Assembly (NCBI GenBank): GCA_002422795.1 | Contig: DITJ01000052.1 | Span: 1 to 18,630 of the forward strand | Direction: 5' to 3' | Source: Alphaproteobacteria bacterium UBA6187 | GTDB taxonomy: Bacteria; Pseudomonadota; Alphaproteobacteria; Rickettsiales; UBA6187 | Length of the DNA: 18,630 bases | Shown: piece after piece, positions 6,711 to 13,498 of the stretch | Layout of the letters: each line of letters opens with the position of its first letter | How positions within the stretch are numbered: position 1 is the stretch's first letter | Notes under the pieces: model-generated | The model's database searches: none | Told to the model about the DNA's origin: nothing | Seen by the model: only the letters and a program-made list of their open reading frames with translations | Position numbers and translations under genes: made by a program

Positions 6711-6955
6711 AATGAGCCTAAGTTTTGGATAATGCTGTCATTCCAGAAGCCGGTTTTCTCCAGAATTTTCTTCAAATTCTGGTAAGAAAAGGGAGCCATC
6801 TGGAATCCAGGTCTTTCTAAAATTAAGAACTGGATTCCAGATATTAAGAAAACATTGGATTTGTAAAGTAACAAATCCAATGTTTTCTAAATTCTGGAAT
6901 GACACTGCCCGATATTTCAACCGGTTATAAGAATCATTATCCGTTACTTAGGTTA
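6711..6955. repeat. Nested palindromic element (about 245 bp)
   Basis: The outer arms are gagcctaagttttggataatg (6714-6734) and a degenerate reverse complement, cattatccgttacttaggtt (6935-6954). The next layer is gtcattccaga (6737-6747) against tctggaatgac (6893-6903). Three hairpins lie inside: ccagaattt/aaattctgg (6760-6768/6774-6782); atctggaatccag/ctggattccagat (6798-6810/6830-6842); and a perfect 18-bp stem with a 6-base loop (6847-6864/6871-6888). It has no credible coding capacity. It lies between two minus-strand genes and stops 5 bases short of the stop codon of the upstream one. The motif gagcct(a/g)agttttggat recurs at 8136-8152. Confidence 0.8.
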
Positions 6956-6959
6956 AATA

Positions 6960-7235
6960 TTAATCATAATCATGGCTTTTGCTGCCTGCTTTTGCATGGC
7001 CTGCAGGATCACCATGCCAGCCGCGACCAGGGCCTTTAGGTGCTTCATCCTTGCTTTTCTTCTGGCGAGTGGAAGAAGGTGAAGATGAAGAGCGCGGGGA
7101 AGAACTTTTCCTGCTATCATCACGATCTTCTGATTGTCTGGATCGGTTTTCTTCTCCCCTTTCTTCCATATTACGTGCGCGGCTTTCTTCATTGTTTTCT
7201 TCTGCTTGTGGTGCAGAATTTTGATTATTACTCAT
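6960..7235 (-). CDS. Small disordered protein with GRGWHGDPAGHAKAGSK tail
   Basis: This is a 91-residue, highly polar protein. Residues 1-65 are dominated by Glu, Arg, Ser, Asn and Asp and are surely disordered. The C-terminus PGRGWHGDPAGHAKAGSKS resembles the G-W-H-G-D-x-x-G-H-x-x-A-G repeats of small stress-associated (KGG-like) proteins, where one or more copies are usual; here there is one and it ends without the typical GG. Of the overlapping frames, this one is preferred because an excellent ribosome-binding site (GGAGGT, plus-strand 7241-7246) precedes its ATG by 5 bases and no other frame has such support. There is no signal peptide or membrane segment. A role in stress or desiccation is only suggested by the tail motif. 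Confidence 0.75.
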   Translation of the reverse strand: MSNNQNSAPQAEENNEESRARNMEERGEENRSRQSEDRDDSRKSSSPRSSSSPSSTRQKKSKDEAPKGPGRGWHGDPAGHAKAGSKSHDYD

Positions 7236-7535
7236 GATTGACCTCCATTTAATTGTAAGAAAAATAGACTTTTAGACGTTTCGTCAGATTAGTAGTGAAT
7301 AGATAAATTTTCTATTTAGAGTTTTTAAGAAAGAATAATGCTTTCATATCTGTATTTTAGAGTTGCTAGCGTTTTTATGGTACCTAACGCTATATGTTTG
7401 AAAAGATATTAATGTGTGAATTATAAGAACAAATATCAGTAGCACTTAAAATAATCTATCTTGATAATAATCAAATACTTAAGTTGCGACTAATTTTAAG
7501 TTAGGCATTCTTATAAAACAAATCAGGAGTAAAAA
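7236..7535. other. Divergent intergenic region (300 bp)
   Basis: This gap separates the minus-strand disordered-protein gene from the plus-strand SYLF gene, so it must hold both promoters. It is very AT-rich. I see a short inverted repeat, tagcgtt (7367-7373) and aacgcta (7386-7392), that could be an operator, and no coding frame. No pair of -35/-10 boxes with good spacing stands out. Confidence 0.5.
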
Positions 7536-8084
7536 ATGGCAATAGTACAAAAGTTCTTCCTTACCCTTGCGGTAATAATTTCGCTAGGTTCGATAAATCC
7601 TGCAAATGCGGCAACATCGCAGGATTTGGATAAGGATTCAAAGCAGGCACTACAGAAACTTTATGAAACAAACTCCCTTGCCAAGAAAATTTCCCAGAGC
7701 GCAAAAGCTATTCTTATATTTCCAAATATTGTAAAGGCTGGCCTTATATTTGGCGGAGGTTATGGGGAAGGTGAGCTAATAAAAGGCGGAGCGGTTGAAA
7801 ATTATTATAATTCGGTTACTGGTTCCTGGGGGCTGCAAGCTGGGGCACAATCATACGGTTATGTTATGTTTCTTATGACTGATAAGGCTTTAGATTATCT
7901 GGATAAGTCACGTGGCTGGGAAATTGGCGTAGGCCCTACTGTTGTTGTGGTTGATGCAGGTGTTGCAAAAAATATTTCAACAACAACACTGAAAGAAGAT
8001 GCTTATGCGTTTATCTTTGACCAGCAGGGATTAATGGCTGGAATTAGCCTTGAAGGTACAAAAATTAGTAAAATTAAACGCTAA
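7536..8084 (+). CDS. Secreted SYLF/Ysc84-domain protein
   Basis: This is a 182-residue protein of the SYLF (Ysc84, DUF500-type) lipid-binding family. It has a Sec signal peptide (FFLTLAVIISLGSINP core, likely cut after ANA at about residue 25), so it is probably periplasmic. The SYLF core follows: AKAILIFPNIVKAGLIFGGG, YGEGELIKGG, the NYYNSVTGSWGLQAGAQSYG stretch, then a C-terminal region with GVGPTVVVVDAG and YAFIFDQQGLMAGISLEG. Bacterial members are widespread and bind phosphoinositide-like or acidic lipids in vitro; their physiological role is unclear. A ribosome-binding site (aggag) precedes the ATG. It is monocistronic: divergent gene upstream, hairpin directly downstream. Confidence 0.92.
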   Translation: MAIVQKFFLTLAVIISLGSINPANAATSQDLDKDSKQALQKLYETNSLAKKISQSAKAILIFPNIVKAGLIFGGGYGEGELIKGGAVENYYNSVTGSWGLQAGAQSYGYVMFLMTDKALDYLDKSRGWEIGVGPTVVVVDAGVAKNISTTTLKEDAYAFIFDQQGLMAGISLEGTKISKIKR

Positions 8085-8091
8085 TAATATA

Positions 8092-8122
8092 TAGATAACC
8101 CGGGAAATTTCCGGGTTATCTA
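8092..8122 (+). terminator. Stem-loop after the SYLF gene, likely terminator
   Basis: A 12-bp perfect stem, tagataacccgg (8092-8103) and ccgggttatcta (8111-8122), with a 7-base loop, begins 8 bases after the stop codon. The following bases (ttgaagtg) contain no T-run, so it is a weak or non-canonical intrinsic terminator, or a 3'-end protecting hairpin. Confidence 0.6.
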
Positions 8123-8135
8123 TTGAAGTGCTATT

Positions 8136-8280
8136 GAGCCTGAGTTTTGGATGGTATAGCTAATTGATTCTATAACTGGACGAATTATTAAAGTTCTTTG
8201 GAATTGTCATCCCGGAACCTAATGATTTCTAAAGAATTTATGAAGTATAAATTCTAAGAAATCCTAAATCCAGGGATGAC
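8136..8280. repeat. Palindromic element sharing its left end with 6714-6730
   Basis: gagcctgagttttggat (8136-8152) matches 6714-6730 at 16 of 17 positions. Some 53 bases on, an inverted repeat opens with gtcatccc (8206-8213) and closes with gggatgac (8273-8280). Inside, gatttct/agaaatc (8224-8230/8257-8263) and agaattta/taaattct (8233-8240/8248-8255) form one long hairpin. It lies in the 464-base gap between the SYLF gene and nagZ. The right outer arm is not clear in this copy. Confidence 0.65.
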
Positions 8281-8353
8281 TGAACTTAAGCATTTCATCC
8301 TATGATAAGTAAGGAATGTCCAGATATAAAGTTAATTTGCTATATCTAATGCA

Positions 8354-8443
8354 TGGCAATCCAGGAATATAACAATAAACTACATACTTATTATTATATT
8401 TTTATGTCTGGATTGCCACGGCGCTTCGCACCTCGCAATGACG
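8354..8443. repeat. Palindromic repeat with 'attgcca...tcgcaatgacg' core
   Basis: tggcaatccag (8354-8364) is the exact reverse complement of ctggattgcca (8408-8418). The right part continues cggcgcttcgcacctcgcaa then tgacg, the same word type as dispersed repeats common in Rickettsiales and other AT-rich proteobacteria. A 69-codon open frame across it is repeat-derived and has no ribosome-binding site. Confidence 0.6.
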
Positions 8444-8506
8444 TACTTTTAAATGCAATTACTATGGTTTCTAGTAAATTATTGATAAAGAGGAAGATCT
8501 GGCGCG

Positions 8507-8527
8507 CCCTCTCCCAAGGGAAGAGGG
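8507..8527. repeat. Degraded core of the 390-557 element
   Basis: ccctctccc (8507-8515), aa, gggaagaggg (8518-8527) is a small palindrome with the same core as the arms of the 390-557 element. It lies 21 bases past the nagZ stop codon on the minus strand and could also act as a 3'-end hairpin for that operon. Confidence 0.45.
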
Positions 8528-8548
8528 TTTCTTCCTATTGCCTTATAG

Positions 8549-9574
8549 CTACCCAACCATAACCTGTGCAAGCTGTAACTGCAAATTATCTTCAGCCTGT
8601 TTTATATCCATAGATTTATTTTTATCTCTTGAGCAAAAAGCAAAACTTTTTGCCAGGCGTTCATTTAAAGCATCATCAATAAGCGATGTTCCGGCAAAAA
8701 CGTCTAGCATTTCTTCCATTTTACCATTGCAATGCAGCACTAGGTCGCAGCCTGCTTTCAGGGATTTTTCAGCGCGCTCCTTAAAGCTACCACCAAGTGC
8801 TTTCATAGAAAGATCGTCAGAAATTAATATGCCGCCAAAACCTATTTCATTACGGATTAAATTTATAACTTTGGATGAAAGTGTGGCAGGATTTTCAGTA
8901 TCAATTGCAGTATAGGTAATATGCGCAGTCATTGCCCATGGAATATTTGCCAGCTTTTCAAAAACCAGGAAATCAGTTTTGCGAAGTTCCTCTAATGATG
9001 CATCCACAACAGGCAGGCTTTCATGGCTATCAGCCTTTGCCCTTCCATGCCCTGGAATATGTTTTAAAATTGGTAACACGCCACTATCGGCAAGTCCCAT
9101 TGCCATCTGGCGGGCAAGCTGCGCAACTTTTTCAGGGTCACCGCCGAAGCTGCGGTCGCCTACTATGTCGTGCGCTCCTTCAAAAACCAGGTCGCAAACT
9201 GGTGCACAATCTACATTTATACCAAGTTCATATAATTCTTCACCGATTAGGCGTGCATTCATATAATTTGCCTGTTTTGCAGCATCCATATCTTTGGCTG
9301 CAATATCAGCAAAACATTTTGCCGGCACGGATTTGCGCCAGTGTGGAGGCCTCAGCCGCGCCACGCGTCCACCTTCCTGGTCTATAAGGATTGGGCAGTC
9401 CCACTCTACGCATTCTTTTAATTGCCGGATAAGGTTCTTAACTTGCGTAGGGTTGTCAATATTCCTTTTGAACAGGATAAAACCAAGCGGTTTTTCCTTC
9501 ATAAAGAAATTACGTTCATCATTACTTACTTCCAGCCCCTCAAGGCCGACTATTACTGCTTTACTTCCCAACAA
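8549..9574 (-). CDS. nagZ: Beta-N-acetylhexosaminidase NagZ
   Basis: This is a glycoside hydrolase family 3 enzyme that removes N-acetylglucosamine from anhydro-muropeptides in cytoplasmic peptidoglycan recycling. It has 341 residues. Conserved parts are the N-terminal LEGLEVSNDERNFF and KPLGFILFKRNI, ILIDQEGGRVARL with the substrate Asp, and the family motif KHIPGHGRAKADSHESLPVVD at about 171-190, whose loop carries the catalytic His-Asp pair; then ILISDDLSMKALGG with the nucleophile Asp. Conserved sequence starts at once (KAVIVGLEG), so the start must be TTG 9574 (or TTG 9571); the first ATG is too far in. A ribosome-binding site AGGGG (9582-9586) lies 7 bases upstream, inside the SPOR gene, with which nagZ overlaps by 14 bases. 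There is no signal peptide. scpA/scpB, often next in Alphaproteobacteria, do not follow. Confidence 0.95.
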   Translation of the reverse strand: MLGSKAVIVGLEGLEVSNDERNFFMKEKPLGFILFKRNIDNPTQVKNLIRQLKECVEWDCPILIDQEGGRVARLRPPHWRKSVPAKCFADIAAKDMDAAKQANYMNARLIGEELYELGINVDCAPVCDLVFEGAHDIVGDRSFGGDPEKVAQLARQMAMGLADSGVLPILKHIPGHGRAKADSHESLPVVDASLEELRKTDFLVFEKLANIPWAMTAHITYTAIDTENPATLSSKVINLIRNEIGFGGILISDDLSMKALGGSFKERAEKSLKAGCDLVLHCNGKMEEMLDVFAGTSLIDDALNERLAKSFAFCSRDKNKSMDIKQAEDNLQLQLAQVMVG

Positions 9575-10625
9575 AGAAACACCCCTGCTTTTTATCTGTT
9601 AATTTCTGGCATACTTTCCTGGCATCAGATTCACTCTTAAAACCGGAAAGCTGCAATCTATAATACACACCTTTATCACCAAGGTCAGCTTTTTCAATAT
9701 AATCTTTTAAATCTTTTATTATATCAGGAAATTTTTTCTTCATTACTTTTAAACTGGCGCTGGCATCACCTTCCGAACGGTAAGAACCAAGCTGCACTTT
9801 ATATCCTGTATTAGCTTTTTTGTTCTTGCTTGGGTCGGGGGCTTTTTTTACAGATGCAACATCGATTATATCTGCCGTGGTTACTTCTTTTATCTGTACT
9901 TTTTCAATTGGCTTTGATTCCTGTTTTATCTCTTTTTCCGGAGAGATTCCATCAGGATTTTTATCCTGTACTACGATATTTTCAATTGGAGCCGGTATGG
10001 GGGGAGTGCCAGCGGCAGGAGCAACAGAAGGTGCAATATCAGCCTTTACTTGCGGAGCCGGAGTATTTTGCACCAGCGCTATTGGTGCGCTATCTATTTT
10101 AGCTACTTCTGCTGCTACAGCTCGTTCCGGGATAGTAGTATCTGTTTCCACGGCAGGAGTTTTTTCAGGAATCTGGCTTATAACTTCTGGCTGTGGCGGT
10201 GCCTGCTTTGCAATATCTTCACGCGATATTGGCTCTTCCGGCTCGGGCAGAATTTTGGCGTCGCTTATAGCTTTATCGGTATCTTTACCGGAGATTGCAT
10301 CATAAATCTTTTTATCGCGGTTGATAATTTTCATCCCGCCCGGATCTTCAGGTTTTTCCCTTAGTAAATCGGTACTGGCTTTTATAACCATTAATTCAGA
10401 GTCACTTTTGCTTATAGCGAATTTATCCGTATACCAGGAATAGGCGACAAAGCCGATTATAGCGATAATAAGAATCGGAAGCGCAAACCTGAAACGCTCA
10501 AAAAAACCTGGCTCATCATGGTCATCATAATATTCGTCAGGATGTGGTTCCTGCATCTCAGGTTTTTTAGGCTCAAATTCGCTGAGTCTTCTTTGTTGGA
10601 GGTCTTTACGGTTAAATTCTTGCAT
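9561..10625 (-). CDS. SPOR-domain membrane protein
   Basis: This is a 354-residue protein with a single membrane span at about residues 46-66 (FALPILIIAIIGFVAYSWY), a cytoplasmic N-terminus rich in charged residues, a long Pro/Ala/Glu-rich linker (about 85-270), and a C-terminal SPOR domain (about 274-354; GYKVQLGSYRSEGDASASL, then YYRLQLSGFKSESDARKVC). SPOR domains bind glycan strands lacking stem peptides at division septa, so a role in cell division or wall remodelling is likely. The same gene commonly sits between argS and nagZ in Alphaproteobacteria. The ATG at 10625 directly abuts a heptad-repeat hairpin and no ribosome-binding site is visible. Its 3' end overlaps nagZ and carries the nagZ ribosome-binding site. 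Confidence 0.9.
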   Translation of the reverse strand: MQEFNRKDLQQRRLSEFEPKKPEMQEPHPDEYYDDHDEPGFFERFRFALPILIIAIIGFVAYSWYTDKFAISKSDSELMVIKASTDLLREKPEDPGGMKIINRDKKIYDAISGKDTDKAISDAKILPEPEEPISREDIAKQAPPQPEVISQIPEKTPAVETDTTIPERAVAAEVAKIDSAPIALVQNTPAPQVKADIAPSVAPAAGTPPIPAPIENIVVQDKNPDGISPEKEIKQESKPIEKVQIKEVTTADIIDVASVKKAPDPSKNKKANTGYKVQLGSYRSEGDASASLKVMKKKFPDIIKDLKDYIEKADLGDKGVYYRLQLSGFKSESDARKVCQKLTDKKQGCFFVGK

Positions 10626-10627
10626 AT

Positions 10628-10717
10628 AAATTAGTAGTTAGTTGCTGGTTACTAGTTGCTAGCAATAAGATTCTAGAAGCTAATCACTAGTAACTAGCGA
10701 CTAGTAACTAGCAACTT
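10628..10717. repeat. Heptad-repeat inverted element, argS/SPOR spacer
   Basis: On the plus strand the left side reads in 7-base units (tagtagt tagttgc tggttac tagttgc tagcaat) and the right side in complementary units (agtaact agcgact agtaact agcaact). The centre is aagattctagaagctaatc. It fills the whole spacer between argS and the SPOR gene, and it ends 2 bases before the SPOR start codon. Units match the prmC/DUF4167 element at 1479-1573. Confidence 0.75.
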
Positions 10718-10721
10718 TTCC

Positions 10722-12470
10722 CTACATCTCATTTAAAGGTTCAACATTAAATATAAATAATCCCGATGCTATCACCTTCGTCATTGCATCTAAACAGGCA
10801 AGGCGAGCGGCAGTAAGTTCAGGCTGGTCTTTGATTATAAAGCGCATAATAGCATTATCCTTGCCTTTATTCCAGAGCGAATGGAAATTTGCGGCCAGTT
10901 CCTGCAAATAAAAAGCAATACGGTGTGGTTCACAGGCAATTGCGGCGGCTTCTACCACACGCGGCCATGAAGCCATTATTTTTATTAACTGCAATTCATC
11001 TTCGGAAGTAATGTTATTCATGATTTCCGGGGAGATTTTTTTGTATAATGAATAAGCCCCAGGTGCATCTTTATGAGCGTTACGTAATACCGATTGCGCC
11101 CTTGCATAAGCATATTGCACATAAAATACCGGGTTATCTTTAGATTGCTCTTTGGCAAGTTTAAGATCGAAATCCAGCACCATATCGTTCTTGCGGGTTA
11201 GCATAATGAAACGAATAACATCCTTGCCCACTTCATCTAGCACATCGCGAACGGTGGTGAATGTGCCAGCGCGTTTAGACATTTTCACCGGTTGCCCATC
11301 TTCCATGAAATTCACAAGCTGGGAGATTTTTACATCAATGGTTGCCTGCCCATCAGATAAAGCTTTTACCGCAGCTTGCAGCCTTTTAACATAGCCGCCA
11401 TGGTCTGCGCCCAGCACTATAGCCATTTTATTTGCACCGCGCTCTATTTTATCCAGGTGATAAGCAATATCGGCTGCAAAATATGTATAGCTTCCATCGG
11501 ATTTCTTTAATGCCCTGTCTACATCATCGCCAAAATCTGTGGCTTTGAATAAGGTTTGCTCACGCGGCTCCCAATCTTCCGGGGCTTTGCCTTTCGGAGC
11601 TTCAAGGACTCCCTGGTAAAGCAGGCCTTTTTTATCCATTACTTCCAAAGCATCTTCAATGCGGCCTTCATCCTTCAGCTTCTTTTCAGAAGTAAATACA
11701 TCATGGTGTATGCCCAGATCTGCCAAATCGTTTTTAATCATGATTAGCATGGAATCAACTGCAAAGCTGCGCACGAGCGGTAGCCATTCGCGCTCTTTCA
11801 TGGCTATTAAATCCTTGCCGTATTTATGCGCGAGCGATTCACCAACTATTTTTAAATATTCGCCCGGATAAAGCCCCGTTGGTATTTCAATAGTTTCCCC
11901 AAGAGCCTCGCGGTAACGCAAATATGCTGATTTTGCAAGCACATCAATCTGCCCGCCAGCATCATTAATATAATATTCCTTGGTAACATTATAACCGGCT
12001 TTCAGTAGCAATAATGCCAGTGCATCACCATAAACCGCACCGCGTGCGTGGCCTATATGCATTGGGCCTGTGGGGTTTGCCGATACATATTCGATATTAT
12101 AACCCTGGCCTTTGCCTAAATTAGAATTACCGTAGCCGATACCTTCCTTTAATATATCAAATACTATCCTGTGCCATATTTGTGTATGCAGGCGAATATT
12201 GATAAAGCCCGGGCCTGCCACTTCTACGCTTAATACTTCATCAAAGCCACGGATTATAACCGCAATTTCTTCGGCAAGATCACGCGGGTTGCGTTTATTG
12301 GCTTTAGCCAGCACCATGGCGGCATTGGTGGATAAATCACCGTGCGAAGGGTCACGCGGTGGCTCCACAGTTATATTGCTGGATGATGATATGTCGCTTA
12401 AGCTGCCTTCAGCAGAAAGCACATCCACTACAATAACAATTCTGTTTCTGAATATTTCAAATATGTTCAT
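10722..12470 (-). CDS. argS: Arginyl-tRNA synthetase
   Basis: This is a class I aminoacyl-tRNA synthetase that charges tRNA-Arg in the cytoplasm. It has 582 residues, usual for the family. The N-terminal additional domain (about 1-115) is followed by the catalytic domain with NPTGPMHIGHARGAVYGD (HIGH at 138-141), DVDRALKKSDGSYTYFAADIAY split across the insertion, LGADHGGYVKRLQAA, and the second signature KMSKRAG near residue 398. The C-terminal helical anticodon-binding domain ends with ASGLFIFNVEPLNEM. ATG 12470 has a purine-rich sequence (ggga) upstream. It is the first gene of the argS - SPOR - nagZ minus-strand operon; a promoter candidate lies at 12512-12539. Confidence 0.97.
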   Translation of the reverse strand: MNIFEIFRNRIVIVVDVLSAEGSLSDISSSSNITVEPPRDPSHGDLSTNAAMVLAKANKRNPRDLAEEIAVIIRGFDEVLSVEVAGPGFINIRLHTQIWHRIVFDILKEGIGYGNSNLGKGQGYNIEYVSANPTGPMHIGHARGAVYGDALALLLLKAGYNVTKEYYINDAGGQIDVLAKSAYLRYREALGETIEIPTGLYPGEYLKIVGESLAHKYGKDLIAMKEREWLPLVRSFAVDSMLIMIKNDLADLGIHHDVFTSEKKLKDEGRIEDALEVMDKKGLLYQGVLEAPKGKAPEDWEPREQTLFKATDFGDDVDRALKKSDGSYTYFAADIAYHLDKIERGANKMAIVLGADHGGYVKRLQAAVKALSDGQATIDVKISQLVNFMEDGQPVKMSKRAGTFTTVRDVLDEVGKDVIRFIMLTRKNDMVLDFDLKLAKEQSKDNPVFYVQYAYARAQSVLRNAHKDAPGAYSLYKKISPEIMNNITSEDELQLIKIMASWPRVVEAAAIACEPHRIAFYLQELAANFHSLWNKGKDNAIMRFIIKDQPELTAARLACLDAMTKVIASGLFIFNVEPLNEM

Positions 12471-12511
12471 TTCAATCCCATAGGGTGGTGATTTTCAGAC
12501 AAAAAATCGCT

Positions 12512-12539
12512 ATAATACTGATTCCATTTCATTAATCAA
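12512..12539 (-). promoter_or_regulatory. Candidate promoter of the argS operon
   Basis: On the minus strand TTGATT (12539-12534) and TATTAT (12517-12512) are spaced by 16 bases: four of six and five of six matches to the sigma70 consensus. The predicted leader before the argS ATG is about 35 bases. Confidence 0.45.
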
Positions 12540-12600
12540 GCCGCACTCCTTATAAACATAAAAATTTAAAGTTTGTAATATTTCTTTAATAAAACTAGTA

Positions 12601-12620
12601 TATAATGAGTTTATAGGAGA
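12601..12620 (+). promoter_or_regulatory. TATAAT box and ribosome-binding site of the 203-residue protein gene
   Basis: A perfect TATAAT (12601-12606) lies just before AGGAGA (12615-12620), which is 8 bases from GTG 12629. No good -35 hexamer is found at 16-18 bases, so the promoter call is tentative; the ribosome-binding site is good and decides the GTG start. Confidence 0.45.
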
Positions 12621-12628
12621 AATTAAAC

Positions 12629-13240
12629 GTGGCATATTCAGGTACAACATCAGCAAATACTTTATCCGCAAGTGGCGAAGCAGCTGTTGTGTATCCGTAT
12701 TCTTTCTATGAGGAAGGCCACTGGAGTAAAAGGAATCCTTCAAAACGCCCAATTTCCCATGTATCCGAAATTATAAATGCAGATAATTTAAGTGGAAACA
12801 CCACCACTAGCCAGGATGAAAAGCCTGAAGGTTACTGGACTAACAGATATACTTCAAAGAATGTAACTTCCTATGTAGCAATGCTTTCTGAACAAAGAGG
12901 TGATTCGGGAAATGTTGGCGGTAGTTTTGTTGACCAGATCAGTGGGCGCAAGCGTAATCTGGAAGAATTGGAACCGAATGGAAATGTAAAAACCGATAAA
13001 GAAGTTGTGGTAGGCCGTAGCCGCAGTATCGAGAAAGATCCGTATAAAAGCCGTGAAATTGATAAGTCACAGATGAAAACGATAGAATTCGTAAAGCGTA
13101 ATGATGAAGTTGTGGCTGAAAGAAAAGCAGCACCTGCTATAATTGAAGAAACTATAAAGCATATTATACGCGAGAAAGAACTTGAAAGGCAGGGCATATT
13201 GCCTGCAAGAAGAGATAATCATTCAATCTTTTCTCTGTAG
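12629..13240 (+). CDS. Unrecognised protein with duplicated EG(H/Y)W motif
   Basis: This is a 203-residue protein I do not recognise. It is polar, with no signal peptide or membrane span, so probably cytoplasmic (or exported without a Sec signal). Two copies of one motif lie 38 residues apart: EGHWSKRNPSKRPISHV at 29-45 and EGYWTNRYTSKNVTSYV at 67-83, with E, G, W, R, S, K, S and V identical. The middle (about 99-160) is rich in Lys, Arg and Glu, including SGRKRNLEEL. The C-terminal third (ERKAAPAIIEETIKHIIREK onward) looks helical and ends RRDNHSIFSL. The start is GTG with AGGAGA 8 bases upstream. It is divergent from argS and followed by a 258-base gap, so probably monocistronic. A lineage-specific structural, regulatory or secreted protein would all fit. 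Confidence 0.8.
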   Translation: MAYSGTTSANTLSASGEAAVVYPYSFYEEGHWSKRNPSKRPISHVSEIINADNLSGNTTTSQDEKPEGYWTNRYTSKNVTSYVAMLSEQRGDSGNVGGSFVDQISGRKRNLEELEPNGNVKTDKEVVVGRSRSIEKDPYKSREIDKSQMKTIEFVKRNDEVVAERKAAPAIIEETIKHIIREKELERQGILPARRDNHSIFSL

Positions 13241-13498
13241 TATATAGCTATCCAATTTTCAGAAATTATGCGCCGATTATAGTCTCATTTATTTCTGCTT
13301 AGTATCTCTTCGATTTACTATGGACTTGCCCCCAGAGCAGTTTATACAATCGCATATTTAATTAGATTGCCCGCTAACAAAACCTTCAGTCGCTCTTCTA
13401 GCCATTTCACCTTGATTATTCTGCTAATAACCCTATTATCACTTTCGTGCGGTACAGGAATGCGCCTTAGTCAAACAAAATAAACAGGTTACCTGGCA

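Noticed and set aside
6979..7237. Plus-strand and alternative minus-strand frames over the 91-residue gene
   Set aside because: Low-complexity shadows; only the 6960-7235 frame has a strong ribosome-binding site and the GWHGD tail.
8353..8562. 69-codon plus-strand open frame
   Set aside because: It runs through two palindromic repeats and into the end of nagZ on the other strand; no ribosome-binding site and no recognisable product.
12510..12752. 80-codon minus-strand frame over the argS upstream region
   Set aside because: It overlaps the well-supported plus-strand gene at 12629 and the argS promoter region, with no ribosome-binding site or family resemblance.
13412..13483. Possible tiny lipoprotein just before dxs (hydrophobic run, then Cys-Gly, ends TAA 13481)
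   Set aside because: The lipobox is poor (Ser at -3), there is no ATG/GTG start or ribosome-binding site, and only about ten residues follow the Cys. The 258-base gap 13241-13498 is otherwise left without a call.
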